From Helianthus annuus (Eukaryota; Streptophyta; Magnoliopsida; Asterales; Asteraceae): DNA of 64,000 bases. Both the position numbers and the translations under genes were made by a program. Under the pieces are notes generated by a model, which was given only the letters and a program-made list of their open reading frames with translations, had not been told where the DNA came from and searched no databases. This document shows, piece by piece, positions 1 through 10,133 of the stretch (its first letter is position 1; each line of letters begins with the position of its first letter). The DNA lies in contig NC_035443.2 of the NCBI RefSeq assembly GCF_002127325.2, positions 119,626,462 to 119,690,461 on the forward strand, read 5' to 3'.

Positions 1-156
1 AAGGATTTATCTTTATACAAAGAGGTTGAGATTGGGTCTGAAGAGAGCTTGAAGATAAACGACAAAAATTTTCCGCCATTATACACTGCAACAACTCACA
101 TCAATGTCAAGTTACCCGAGTCAAAAGAGGCTTGGGTGGTATCAAAATCTAACTAA
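1..156 (+). CDS. SirA gag, C-terminal end (partial)
   Basis: An open frame runs from base 1 to a TAA at 154-156 (51 codons). Its end has the spacing FP-x-L, then a W four to six residues before the stop, matching the end of the third gag ORF of SirC (stop near 41033). So this is the tail of the nucleocapsid polyprotein, which packages element RNA. A stop separates it from pol, and protease lies in another frame. The short AT-rich linker after the stop ends TGTGCAGG, as in SirC. The frame is open and the similarity is clear, but only the tail is present. Confidence 0.6.
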   Translation, partial: KDLSLYKEVEIGSEESLKINDKNFPPLYTATTHINVKLPESKEAWVVSKSN

Positions 157-586
157 GTATTTTTTATATGTGCAGGGGCTTCCAAGATCCGTTTCACGTT
201 GGATTATGGATAGTGGAGCTTCTCGGCACATGATAGGAGAGAAAGCCCTATTGTATGACGTTAGAGGGTTTAACGGAGGTTACGTAGGTTTTGCAGGAAA
301 TCAAGGAGGTCGTATAATTGGTGAGGGAACTCTATCTAATGGGATGGTCATGTTTGAAAGAGTGAATTACATAGCCGAGCTTGAAAACAATCTTCTAAGC
401 ATCTCGCAAATCTGTGATCGAATGTATACAACGCATTTCACGGATAAAGAATGTTTGATCTTGAAACCAGGTTTTGTTGTCCCCGAAGAATGGATTGTCA
501 TGAGAGCACCAAGATCCAATAATCTGTATGTGTTGGACATGAGCGTAGCTACTACAACCATGGTTCAGGCTCATTGTTTTATGTAA
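157..586 (+). pseudogene. SirA pol: protease and start of GAG-pre-integrase domain
   Basis: Open frame containing the copia retropepsin motif WIMDSGASRHM (about bases 203-235), with the catalytic Asp in DSGAS. It is followed by the conserved protease body and the start of the GAG-pre-integrase region (NNLYVLDM). The protease would cleave the Gag-Pol polyprotein inside the virus-like particle. The frame closes with TAA at 584-586 and the integrase continues from 611 in another frame, so a frameshift breaks pol here. An ATG at 104 is upstream and probably not a real start, because gag is being read in another frame there. Confidence 0.75.
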
Positions 587-610
587 AGAGCAACGGAAAA
601 AGAATCACAG

Positions 611-1924
611 TTGTGGCATCGAAAGATGGGCCAAATTTACCTACGAAAAATGATTCACCTGGTGCATAACGACTTAGTTACTAGTGTTCATGTGAAAGGT
701 TTTCATCTTGAGGGGGAGTGCATTAGCTGCATCAAAGGCAAGCAAAAGAAGAAGTCACACCCTGAAAAGAAAGTTAATTCAGTCTCAAGGCCTCTGGAAA
801 GACTTCATATGGATCTGTTTGGTCCTGTTAATGTTAAAAGTATTATAGGAAATCTTTATTGTCTTGTGGTTACTGATGACTACTCAAGATTTTCGTGGGT
901 ATCATTCTTAAAGTCAAAAGATGAGATGTTTGAAAGCTTGATGGCGTTGTTCAGAAAAATTGAACATCTGTACCAGAGACGGATTAGAAGAATCAGGAGT
1001 GATAATGGTACTGAATTCAAGAACAGCAAGATGGAAGAATTTTGTGATGAAAAAGGCATATTGCATGAGTTTAGTGCTCCATACACTCCACAACAGAATG
1101 GAGTAGCTGAACATAAAAACAGGACACTAATTGAAACGGCCAGAACAATGCTTGCTGATTCAAAGTTACCGATAAATTTTTGGGCAGAAGCAGTTGCAGC
1201 CGCTTGCTATACGCTCAACAGAGTTCTCACAGTCAAGAAATTCAACAAAACATGCTTTGAGTTGATCAATAACCGCAAACCAAACCTGAAGTATCTTGAA
1301 CCGTTTGGGTCTCCATGTACAGTTCTAGAACTTCATGGTAAATTTGGTCAAAAAGGCTTAGAAGGAATATTTATGGGCTATGCAAGTCCATTGAAGCGAG
1401 TATTCATTCCTAGCTTGAAGCAAATTATTGAGGCATATAATGTTGAATGTCAAGGCTATACAATGCCTCCACAGAATCCTAGAGATTCATGGCGTTATCA
1501 TTATGACACTTCGTGGGATTCATTTGACATGATGGAGGAACCAGAAGACGAAGAAGATTTCTTTGACGAGTTGGATATTCTAAGAGAGTGTGAGTCATCA
1601 CAAGAAAGGTTCCCAGCTGAGTCTTCTAGAAGTCAAAGGCAAACTTCAAACGATGATGAAGCCGGCCCAAGCAATGCTGGAGAACATGATGATGATCAGC
1701 AAACTTCTTCAGAACATGATCAAGCTCATGATAATCAGACGACAACAAATGATGAATTAACACCTGATAACGGACCAACATTTGATCATGGTGATTCAGA
1801 GTCTGAGGGGGAGCAGATCCAGATTTCAGATCAAACAATTCCAGTCAATGAACAAGATGCAAATCAAAATGTCACAAATTTGGAAGGCGATTATTGGAGA
1901 ATTGCAATCAGGCGTTCGCACTAG
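611..1924 (+). pseudogene. SirA pol: GAG-pre-integrase and integrase
   Basis: 437-residue open stretch. The first residues (WHRKMGQ) belong to the GAG-pre-integrase zinc-binding region, with C-x2-C at residues 37-40. The rve integrase core follows, with all three catalytic acids visible: D68 (HMDLFGP), D131 (RSDNGTEF) and E167 (QNGVAEH). The last third is an acidic, low-complexity linker rich in D, E, Q and H, usual between integrase and RT in this lineage. Integrase joins the cDNA ends to host DNA. The frame ends in TAG at 1922-1924, where the second duplicated copy (4600) reads a sense codon, so pol is broken again here. Confidence 0.85.
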
Positions 1925-1985
1925 ACGACAGATTGACCAAGGCCTTACTTGTTTTTATTCTACTGTTGCTCCTTTACAAACATAA

Positions 1986-3658
1986 TTTTCACTTAGTTGT
2001 TTCATTTCGCAGATTGAGCCGCGAACATACAAAGAAGCTCTAATTGAAGATTCTTGGGTCAACGCTATGCAAGAGGAGTTAAACCAGTTTGAAAAATTGG
2101 GTGTCTGGAAACTGGTGGATCTGCCTGATGGTCACAGGAAGATAAACACCAAGTGGGTGTTTAAGTGCAAAAGAGACGACCGAGGGGTTATTATCCGAAA
2201 CAAAGCTCGACTCGTTGTCCAGGGCTTCAGTCAGCAGGAGGGTATAGATTTCACAGAAGTATATGCTCCCGTTGCTAGACTTGAAGCAATTCGTATCTTC
2301 CTAGCATTCGCATCGTGGAAAGGTTTTAAAGTGTAACAGCTTGATATAAAGTCAGCATTTCTCTAGGGTAAAATGAAGGAGGAAGTCTATGTCGGACAGC
2401 CACCGGGCTTTACCGACCCAATCCATAAAGACAAGGTTTATCTTTTGGATTAGGTGCTATACGACTTACACCATGCCCCGAGAGCCTGGTATGAGACTTT
2501 GTCTCAACATCTGTTAGCCAATCACTTCATCCGAGGAAAGATAGATGCCACCCTCTTCACAAAAGAAGTCGACGGATATCTTCTGACAGTACAGATCTAC
2601 GTGGATGACATAAATTTCGGGTCAACAAATGAAGAACTCTGTAAAGACTTTGAAAAAGTTATGAAGCAGAAATTTGAAATGTCATCGATGGGTGAGATGA
2701 AATTTTTCTTGGGGCTTCAGGTTGATCAACTACCCGAGGGAACTTTCATACATCAGACGAAGTATGTTCATGATGTCTTAGAGAAATTGGGATGTCCGGG
2801 ACTGCTCAAGCTGCCACCCCGTTAGCGATAAATCATGGGATAAATCCTGATCTCACCGGAGATAAAGTGGATGAAACTTTATATCGCTCCAGGATTGGAT
2901 CGCTAATGTATTTGACAGCTTCAAGACCCGATATCATGTATCCAACCTGCCTCGCAGCACGGTTTCAGTCACGCCCCAGAGCTTCGCATTTGATGAGTGT
3001 GAAACGGATATTACGCTACCTGAAAGGAACACCATCTTTGGGGTTGTGGTATCCAAAAGAAGGCGATTTCACGCTTGAAGGGTATTCTGATTCCGACTTC
3101 GGATGCTGCAAAGTAAACGCTAAGTCAACAACAGCGGGGTGCCAGTTTTTCGGACCACGATTGGTCACCTGGCAATGCAAGAAGCAGACCTCTGTAGCTT
3201 TATCCACATGCGAAGCTGAGTATGTATCTGCTAGCAGCTGCTGCTCTCAGATCTTGTGGATCCAGCAACAGATGCGTGACTATGGTTTGCAATTTCTTAA
3301 CTCCCCTATCTTTGTTGATAATGAGGCAGCAATAAACATCATGAAAAATCCTGTTCATCACGCTAAAACTAAACACATAGAAATTCGTCACCACTTCATT
3401 CGCGATTGTTTCGAGAAGAAGTTGATACAAATTGAGAAAATCCACACTGACGAGCAAAAAGCTGATTTACATACCAAAGCATTTGATAAAACACGTTTTA
3501 AATATCTTTTAAAACTAAATGGTATGATGCTTTTATCGGTGTCGGATGGAATCATTGGCGTTGATGAAAGTACCACTGTAGATGATGTTGAAAAGCAATC
3601 TGCAATGGTTTGTCGATTTTTTTACTTGTTTTGGTCTTTAGGGGGAGATAGGTTATAA
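1986..3658 (+). pseudogene. SirA pol: reverse transcriptase and RNase H, copy 1
   Basis: The RVT_2 (copia-type) RT starts with [16 protein letters not shown] text and runs through [11 protein letters not shown], the VVQGF motif and the catalytic IYVDDI (near 2600). RNase H occupies 2792-3658 with STCEAEYVS and FVDNEAA. It copies element RNA into DNA and removes the template. Breaks seen: TAA at 2334-2336, TAG in LSFL-x-GK (near 2366) and near 2452, and a frameshift near 2790. Copy 2 reads sense codons at the first two. A purine run (3641-3650) touches the stop codon. The length is normal for the domain pair, so this is decay rather than truncation. Confidence 0.85.
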
Positions 3659-4564
3659 TTCCAGAAAATACAAAAACAATATAAAATTGAAAAACCCAAA
3701 CACATGAAATATTTCAAAAATCCAAAAACAATAGAAAAGTGAAAAAGAGCTTGTGTATAAAGGTAAAATGATAGTACATCAGCTAGACAGTTACGGTACG
3801 CTAAAGAAATGTAAAGTCTTAAAGCGTTAAACAGTTTTGCTGATGATGTGCCGATAGGTTTTTACACACTTAGTAAGTTTGTTCGGGATATAAACCTAAA
3901 ATCATTTCTTGCTTATTTTGTGGGAAACAAATCTTGGATATATAGGTAACCCCTGAAATCTTGTTTGAAGGGTCCCTCTTTCTGAGATACTAGGTCTTTA
4001 TAATTAGTGATATCTGGAGTATTCCCGGGACTTCTGATTTTGCGGAAGCAGTGGCCTAGTCCCCGTATAATACTTTGCACTTGCTTGAAATAAAGCTCAC
4101 CCTCAGCATAAAAAATGATGAAACATTGCAAAATGCTAATCATGTGCTGTTGAAGAAAAGATTCTCTAAAGGGAACAGACCAAAGTCGAACCATCATCTC
4201 TCTGCTGAACGGAAGTTCTGACCTGAGCTCTCACGGTTTCGCATTTCACCCTTTACAGATATCATCTAGGTATACTCACCTGTAAGACTGAATATTGGGA
4301 TCTGGATACGGGAGTATATTCAAGAGGTGGGACACACATATAAGTTTAAGTCATTAATTCACCTAAATCGTATCCCGAACAGATTGAAATTTGTGTGAAA
4401 ATTTTAAAGAGGACCAGTATATCGACAATCTAAGCAAATTGTTTAATTCTTAGTATGTTATCAAGCTTAACGGTGCTAGTAACTTGTCGGTAGCTGATAT
4501 GATTCCCTAACACGCTCACCAAAAAATATGTGTTATCAACTCTTTCATACCATCCAGAGGAGTT
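3636..4564 (+). other. Spacer after pol with purine run, copy 1
   Basis: No gene seen. It opens with TTTAGGGGGAGATAGG at the RNase H stop. The following ~870 bases are AT-rich and have a counterpart at 6296-7191 and, on the - strand, at about 39660-40540 in SirC. Conservation between two distinct elements marks it as the normal post-pol region of this lineage rather than random DNA. Confidence 0.65.
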
Positions 4565-4566
4565 GA

Positions 4567-6318
4567 TTATTGGAGAATTGCAATCAGGCGTTCGCACCAC
4601 ACGACAGATTGACCAAGGCCTTACTTGTTTTTATTCTACTGTTGCTCCTTTATAAACAGAATTTTCACTTAGTTGTTTCATTTCGCAGATTGAGCCGCGA
4701 ACATACAAAGAAGCTCTAACTGAAGATTCTTGGGTCAACGCTATGCAAGAGGAGTTAAACCAGTTTGAAAAATTGGGTGTCTAGAAACTGGTGGATCTGC
4801 CTGATGGTCACAAGAAGATAAACACCAAGTGGGTGTTTAAGTGCAAAAGAGACGACCGAGGGGTTATTATCCGAAACAAAGCTCGACTCATTGTCCAGGG
4901 CTTCAGTCAGCAGGAGGGTATAGATTTCACAGAAGTATATGCTCCCGTTGCTAGACTTGAAACAATTCGTATCTTCCTAGCATTCGCATCGTGGAAAGGT
5001 TTTAAAGTGCACCAGCTTGATGTAAAGTCGGCATTTCTCTATGGTAAAGTGAAGGAGGAAGTCTATATCTTACCGACCCAATCCATAAAGACAAGGTTTA
5101 TCTTTTGGATAAGGCGCTATACGGCTTACACCAGGCCCCGAGAGCCTGGTATGAGACTTTGTCTCAACATCTGTTAGCCAATCACTTCATCCGAGGAAAG
5201 ATAGACGCCACCCTCTTCACAAAAGAAGTCGACGGACATCTTCTGATAGTACAGATCTACGTGGATGACATAATTTTCGGGTCAACAAATGAAGAACTCT
5301 ACAAAGACTTTGAAAAAGTTATGAAGCAGAAATTTGAAATGTCATCGATGGGTGAGATGAAATTTTTCTTGGGGCTTCAGGTTGATCAACTACCCGAGGA
5401 ACTTTCATACATCAGACGAAGTATGTTCATGATGTCTTAGAGAAATTTGGGATGTCCGGGACTGCTCAAGCTGCCACCCCGTTAGCGACAAATCATGGGA
5501 TAAATCCTGATCTCACCGGAGATAAAGTAGATGAAACTTTGTATCGCTCCATGATTGGATCTCTAATGTATTTGACAGCTTCAAGACCCGATATCATGTA
5601 TCCAATCTACCTCACAGCAAGGTTTCAGTCAAGCCCCAGAGCTTCGCATTTGATGATTGTGAAACGGATATTGCGTTACCTGAAAGGAACTCCATCTTTG
5701 GGGTTGTGGTATCCAAAAGAAGGCGATTTCACGCTTGAAGGGTATTCTGATTCCGACTTCGGATGCTGCAAAGTCAACGCTAAGTCAAGAACAGCGAGGT
5801 GCCATTTTTTCGGACCACGATTGGTCACCTGGCAATGCAAGAAGCTGACCTCTGTAGCTTTATCCACATGCGAAGCTGAGTATGTATCTGCTAGCAGCTG
5901 CTGCTCTCAGATCTTGTGGATCCAGCAACAGATGCGCGACTACGGTTTGCAATTTCTTAACTCCCCTATCTTTGTTGATAATGAGGCAGCAATAAACATC
6001 ATGAAAAATCCTGTTCATCACGCTAAAACTAAACACATAGAAATTCGTCATCACTTCATTCGCGATTGTTTCGAGAAGAAGTTGATACAAATTGAGAAAA
6101 TCCACACTGACGAGCAAAAAGCTGATTTACATACCAAAGCATTTGATAAAACACGTTTTAAATATCTTTTAAAACTAAATGGTATGATGCTTTTATCGGT
6201 GTCGGATGGAATCATTGGCGTTGATGAAAGTACCATTGTAGATGATGTTGAAAATCAATCTGCAATGGTTTGTCGATTTTTTTACTTGTTTTGGTCTTTA
6301 GGGGGAGATAGGTTATAA
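4567..6318 (+). pseudogene. SirA pol: reverse transcriptase and RNase H, copy 2
   Basis: Second copy of the RT/RNase H block. RT pieces are at 4791-5177 and 5105-5440 and RNase H is at 5452-6318. The catalytic IYVDDIIFGS stretch is intact near 5260. Damage differs from copy 1: a stop in place of Trp near 4782, a 16-base deletion in the EVY-PPGF region near 5067 that shifts frame, and a one-base deletion near 5397. No integrase or protease precedes this copy, so it cannot be read as a complete polyprotein. It is best seen as a passive duplicate. RNase H (288 residues) is unbroken. Confidence 0.85.
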
Positions 6319-7640
6319 TTCCAGAAAATACAAAAACAATATAAAATTGAAAAACCCAAACACATGAAATATTTCAAAAATCCAAAAACAATAGAAAAGT
6401 GAAAAAGAGCTTGTGTATAAAGGTAAAATGATAGTACATCAGCTAGACAGTTACGGTACACTAAAGAAATGTAAAGTCTTAAAGCGTTAAACAGTCTTGC
6501 TGATAATGTGCCGATAGGTTTTTACACACTTAGTAAGTTTGTTCAGGATATAAACCTAAAATCACATCTTGCTTATTTTGTGGGAAACAAATCTTGGATA
6601 TATAGGTAACCCCTGAAATCTTGTTTGAAAGGTCCCTCTTTCTGAGATACTAAGTCTTTATACTCAGTGATATCTAGAGTATTATCCCGGGACTTCTGAT
6701 TTTGCGGAAGCAATGGCCTAGTCCCCGTATAATACTTTGCACTTGCTTGAAATAAAGCTCACCCTCAGCATAAAAAATGATGAAACATTGCAAAATGCTA
6801 ATCATGTGCTGTTGAAGAAAAGATTCTCTAAAGGGAACACACCAAAGTCGAACCGTCATCTCTTTGCTGAACGGAAGTTCTGACCTGAGCTCTCACGGTT
6901 TCGCATTTCACCCTTTACAGATATCATCTAGGTATACTCACCTGTAAGACTGAATATTGGGATCTGGATACGGGAGTATATTCAAGAGGTGGGACACACA
7001 TATAAGTTTAAGTCATTAATTCACCTAAATCGTATCCTGAATAGATTGAAATTTGTGTGAAAAATTTAAAGAGGACCAGTATATCGACAATCTAAGCGAA
7101 TTGTTTAATTCTTAGTATGTTATCAAGCTTAACGGTGCTAGTAACTTGTCGGTAGCTGATATGATTCCCTAACACGCTCACCAAAAATATGTTTGTAATT
7201 AGTTTACTGCATTTTATTCCTGTATTTCATTTTTAGTTTACAAGCTTTATTCAAAAATCAAAAAGATTTTACATTTTCTGCTTTATTTTCCAACAAACCA
7301 AAGCGGAGAGCTGATCTTCAGATTCGTAGTCTGATGTAGATGCAGGAAGGTTTCTAAACTGGGAGATGGGTTGTGAGCATTTCATGAATCAAATCTGAGA
7401 AAATGCAAAGTTTATGCAAGTTCATTAATTTGAAACTTGTAATTTTTCAGAAAAGATTGATCAAAACATCAGTATGCTTTGTTGCGTGTCAACCAAGGTC
7501 ATTGAGATGGACTTGGTAGGCAAATTAAGTACCTAGGGTCATTAACTTGGACCTAGATACTTAAGTGGATTTTCAAACACTGATAAAATCAAAAAGTCAA
7601 CAAGTCAAAAAGTCAAAGATTTGAGAAGTCAAAGGACCAC
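6319..7640 (+). other. Spacer between SirA pol and the env-position gene
   Basis: No gene seen. Up to 7191 it repeats the first spacer. 7192-7560 continues with text that matches the - strand of SirC at about 39420-39660 (including a repeated pattern around AGGTCATTAA-TTGGACTTAG). In SirC this stretch leads directly to the polypurine tracts; in SirA it leads to an internal promoter. Confidence 0.55.
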
Positions 7641-7642
7641 TT

Positions 7643-7719
7643 GGATCGGACAGCTGACCGATCGGCCGACATTGCTAGCCGATCGAACAGCAAAGCCGTG
7701 TCAAGGTCACCTATAAATA
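7643..7719 (+). promoter_or_regulatory. Internal promoter: CCGATCGG motifs and TATA box
   Basis: GATCGGACAG, ACCGATCGGC and GCCGATCGAAC lie just before CTATAAATAG (7711-7720). A CT-rich leader with an ATG at 7857 follows. The LTR at 13565-14051 has the same arrangement: three GCCGATCGG-type motifs, then CCTATAAATA. The match in motif, order and distance suggests the internal promoter copies the LTR promoter design. It would start a subgenomic RNA for the env-position gene. Transcription itself is inferred. Confidence 0.6.
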
Positions 7720-7865
7720 GACGGTCACGGCTTCAGTCAAACGGTTACTTGTTCGATCGGCCTACATTTCTCTCTCAAACTTTCTTCTAATTTCTCTTTG
7801 ATTCTTGAATCTCTTTGGGTTATATCATTGGTTTGTTGGTTTGCACAACTCTCACAATGCCAAAG

Positions 7866-9096
7866 GTATGTATTTCACATCTAAATCTGATAAATTTCTA
7901 TGTGTCCTTCATGTTCTTCGCTGTCAGAACTTTAGATTTAGATCTAGGAAGTTTTAGCAACTTTTGAAAAGATTCAAGCATAGGGTTATGTTCGCAATGA
8001 TTAGATCTATCGATTTGCCGGATCAATTTGTGTTAAATCATGATTAAATTGTGTAGATCTGAGGTTTAGCCTTTACGGCAATCAACTAGGTTTTTGACAA
8101 ATTAAACCCTGGATAGAACGGATTAGACAATAATGAACATAGGGTTTTGATCGCGACAAAATTGTGTACATAGATCTGTGTTCAATTTCTGTTAATTTGT
8201 CTGAAAAATTTTGAGTCTCTTGTGTGTTGTTAACTGTTCTTGAACGAGATGCTAGCCGATCGGATAGCAGTCCGATCGGACAACCATCATAATATGTGCA
8301 CTTGTGTTGTTGCTTGATAGGATAGTTCATGCCTTGGAAATCGTGCCTTAATGTGTTATCAAATTTTTGTCATGATATGTTCAGTAGTGTACTAGCCGAT
8401 CGGTCAACATTGCTAACCAATCGAACAACACTGCAAGCCAATCGGTCAGCATTGCTAGCCGATCGGACAGCACTGCTAGCCGATCGGTCAGCATTTGCCA
8501 ACCGATCGGACAGCATCCTTAACATTGCATTGAAATCTGTGAAAATTTGCCAACCAATCGGTCAGCATTTGCCAGCCGATCGGACAGCATTTTTTTGTCA
8601 TTCCATTGTTGTTCAAACTGTCCTACCAACCGATCGGACAGGCGTCCGATCGGACATCATTCTTGTCACTACACTGATGTTCAAATAGGCTTGCTAGCTG
8701 ATCGGACAGCATCTACCAGTCGATCGGACAGCATTCTATCCTTCCTTGATGACTGTGCAAAATGACAGTTTGATCGACCAGCATAGCTAGCCGATCGGAC
8801 AGCATCACTAGCCGATCGGACAGCATTGCCAGCCGATCGAACAGCGTTGCTAACCGATCGGACAGCATTGATTATTTGAAGAAGAAATGCTAACCGATCG
8901 ATCAGCCATAACCAGAACAAATTCACAAGATAAGGCAACCGATCGGACAACAATGCTAATCGATCGGTCAGCCATTCGATTCTTTAGTTCTATCACATAG
9001 GGATTCTCAGTGTTAGAAAAATTTTCAAAAAACTTTCATCTTTCATCCTTATTTCTCAAGACCTGAGCAATTGATTAATAATCCATATATTTACAG
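7866..9096 (+). other. Intron 1 of SirA env-position gene
   Basis: Donor AAAG|GTATGT directly follows a three-codon exon; acceptor ATATATTTACAG|GG precedes the long reading frame. Joining them keeps phase 0 and supplies the ATG that exon 2 otherwise lacks (only a GTG at 9139 is near). The 1,231-nt intron holds the CCGATCGG array. Both splice sites are good plant matches, but no transcript evidence is available here. Confidence 0.6.
8250..8965 (+). repeat. CCGATCGG palindrome array in intron 1
   Basis: About a dozen exact CCGATCGG octamers, plus many one-mismatch forms, occur in the setting GC(T/C)AGCCGATCGGACAGCAT, with irregular spacing of about 20-70 bases. Units appear in both orientations because the core is palindromic. 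Irregular spacing argues against a simple satellite. The same core stands upstream of both TATA boxes of this element. Confidence 0.9.
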
Positions 9097-10048
9097 GGAA
9101 TAGGAAAGGACACAGATAAGGGTCACAATGTATATTGCGTGATTGATGCTGATAACACGGAGAATACGGTGGTTGAAAAGATGGCCAAATTTTTAAGAGA
9201 AAGCAGAGTTGCAAAGGCTTTGTCTGACAGAACCGTTATTTATGAATCTCATGTTAGAGCCTTCTGGAACACAGCAAGATATGAAGAATCAGACAAGATG
9301 ATACACTCAGTTTTGAGAAAGAAGGACCAAACGGGAAAAGACATAGATGTAGAATTTAAGTTTGGTGTTGGAGATATTAGGAGAGTTCTAGACTTAAAAG
9401 ATTCTGGTGATGATCCAACAATCATGTCTGAACGTCTTGCTAAAGGAATGTGATGTAGAATGGGATTTTCTGGTCATCTTAATGGAAAGATGACTAAAAC
9501 GAGTTTTTCAAAGGCTTATAGATACTTGATGTACTGCATGGTACACTCGTTGTCACACAGAAAAGGAGCATATGATGAAGTATCTGATTACATCATGAAT
9601 ATAGTGACTAGTTTGGTATTAAACAGAAGGTACAACATTTCTCAAGTAATCTTTGAATATATGAAGGAGAACTACCAGGATAAAGGAGACAAATATATTA
9701 TGTATCCAAGATTCATCATGATGCTGATCAATGACAAGATCAAGGATCTTCCAAAGAACAAAAGTGACATCATGGATGTGAGAAACATAACCAATGATAC
9801 AATTGCAAGAATCACCAAAGAAAATGATGCAAAAACGAAGCAAATGATATGTAAAATCAAAAATCCAAAATATGTTGCTCCTGAGAATGACAAATGGAGA
9901 CATGAGAAAAGTGATTCTGATAATGAAGATGCAAAGATGAGTGAGATGATTGAAAAGAAAACAAGATGGTGGTGTGCAAGAGATGAGAAAAGCAAGAGAA
10001 CTCCAAAGTCATCCGCTGCTGTTTCTATTCCAAAGGATGGAGAAAAGG

Positions 10049-10133
10049 GTATAGTGAAAGGGGGAGTCTTAAGGCAATTAGGATTTTAACTGTTATAAGT
10101 TTTCTAATGAATCTGTCAATATTTGTTTTGTAG
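10049..10133 (+). other. Intron 2 of SirA env-position gene, 85 nt
   Basis: Donor AAAAGG|GTATAG, branch-like TTCTAATGA, T-rich tail and acceptor TTTGTTTTGTAG|GG. The unspliced frame hits TAA at 10087. Removing the 85 nt joins phase-1 ends so that the 317-codon exon 2 runs directly into the 741-codon frame of exon 3. Size, base bias and frame rescue all fit a plant intron. Confidence 0.7.

Larger units (their letters stand above)
1889..7191 (+). repeat. 2.6-kb direct tandem duplication inside SirA
   Basis: Bases 1889-4530 (from the end of integrase through RT/RNase H into the spacer) recur at 4565-7191 with high identity, separated by 34 bases (4531-4564) that look like neither end. Both copies start GATTATTGGAGAATTGC and end CACGCTCACC-A-rich-TATG. 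The copies differ by scattered substitutions, a 16-base deletion near 5067 and single-base indels, so the duplication is not very recent. It may come from unequal exchange or template switching; the 34-base joint favours a repair event. Confidence 0.9.

Noticed and set aside
1925..2013. Possible intron before RT, ending TTTCATTTCGCAG
   Set aside because: The stretch reads as ordinary pol protein up to the acceptor-like site and no good donor precedes it.
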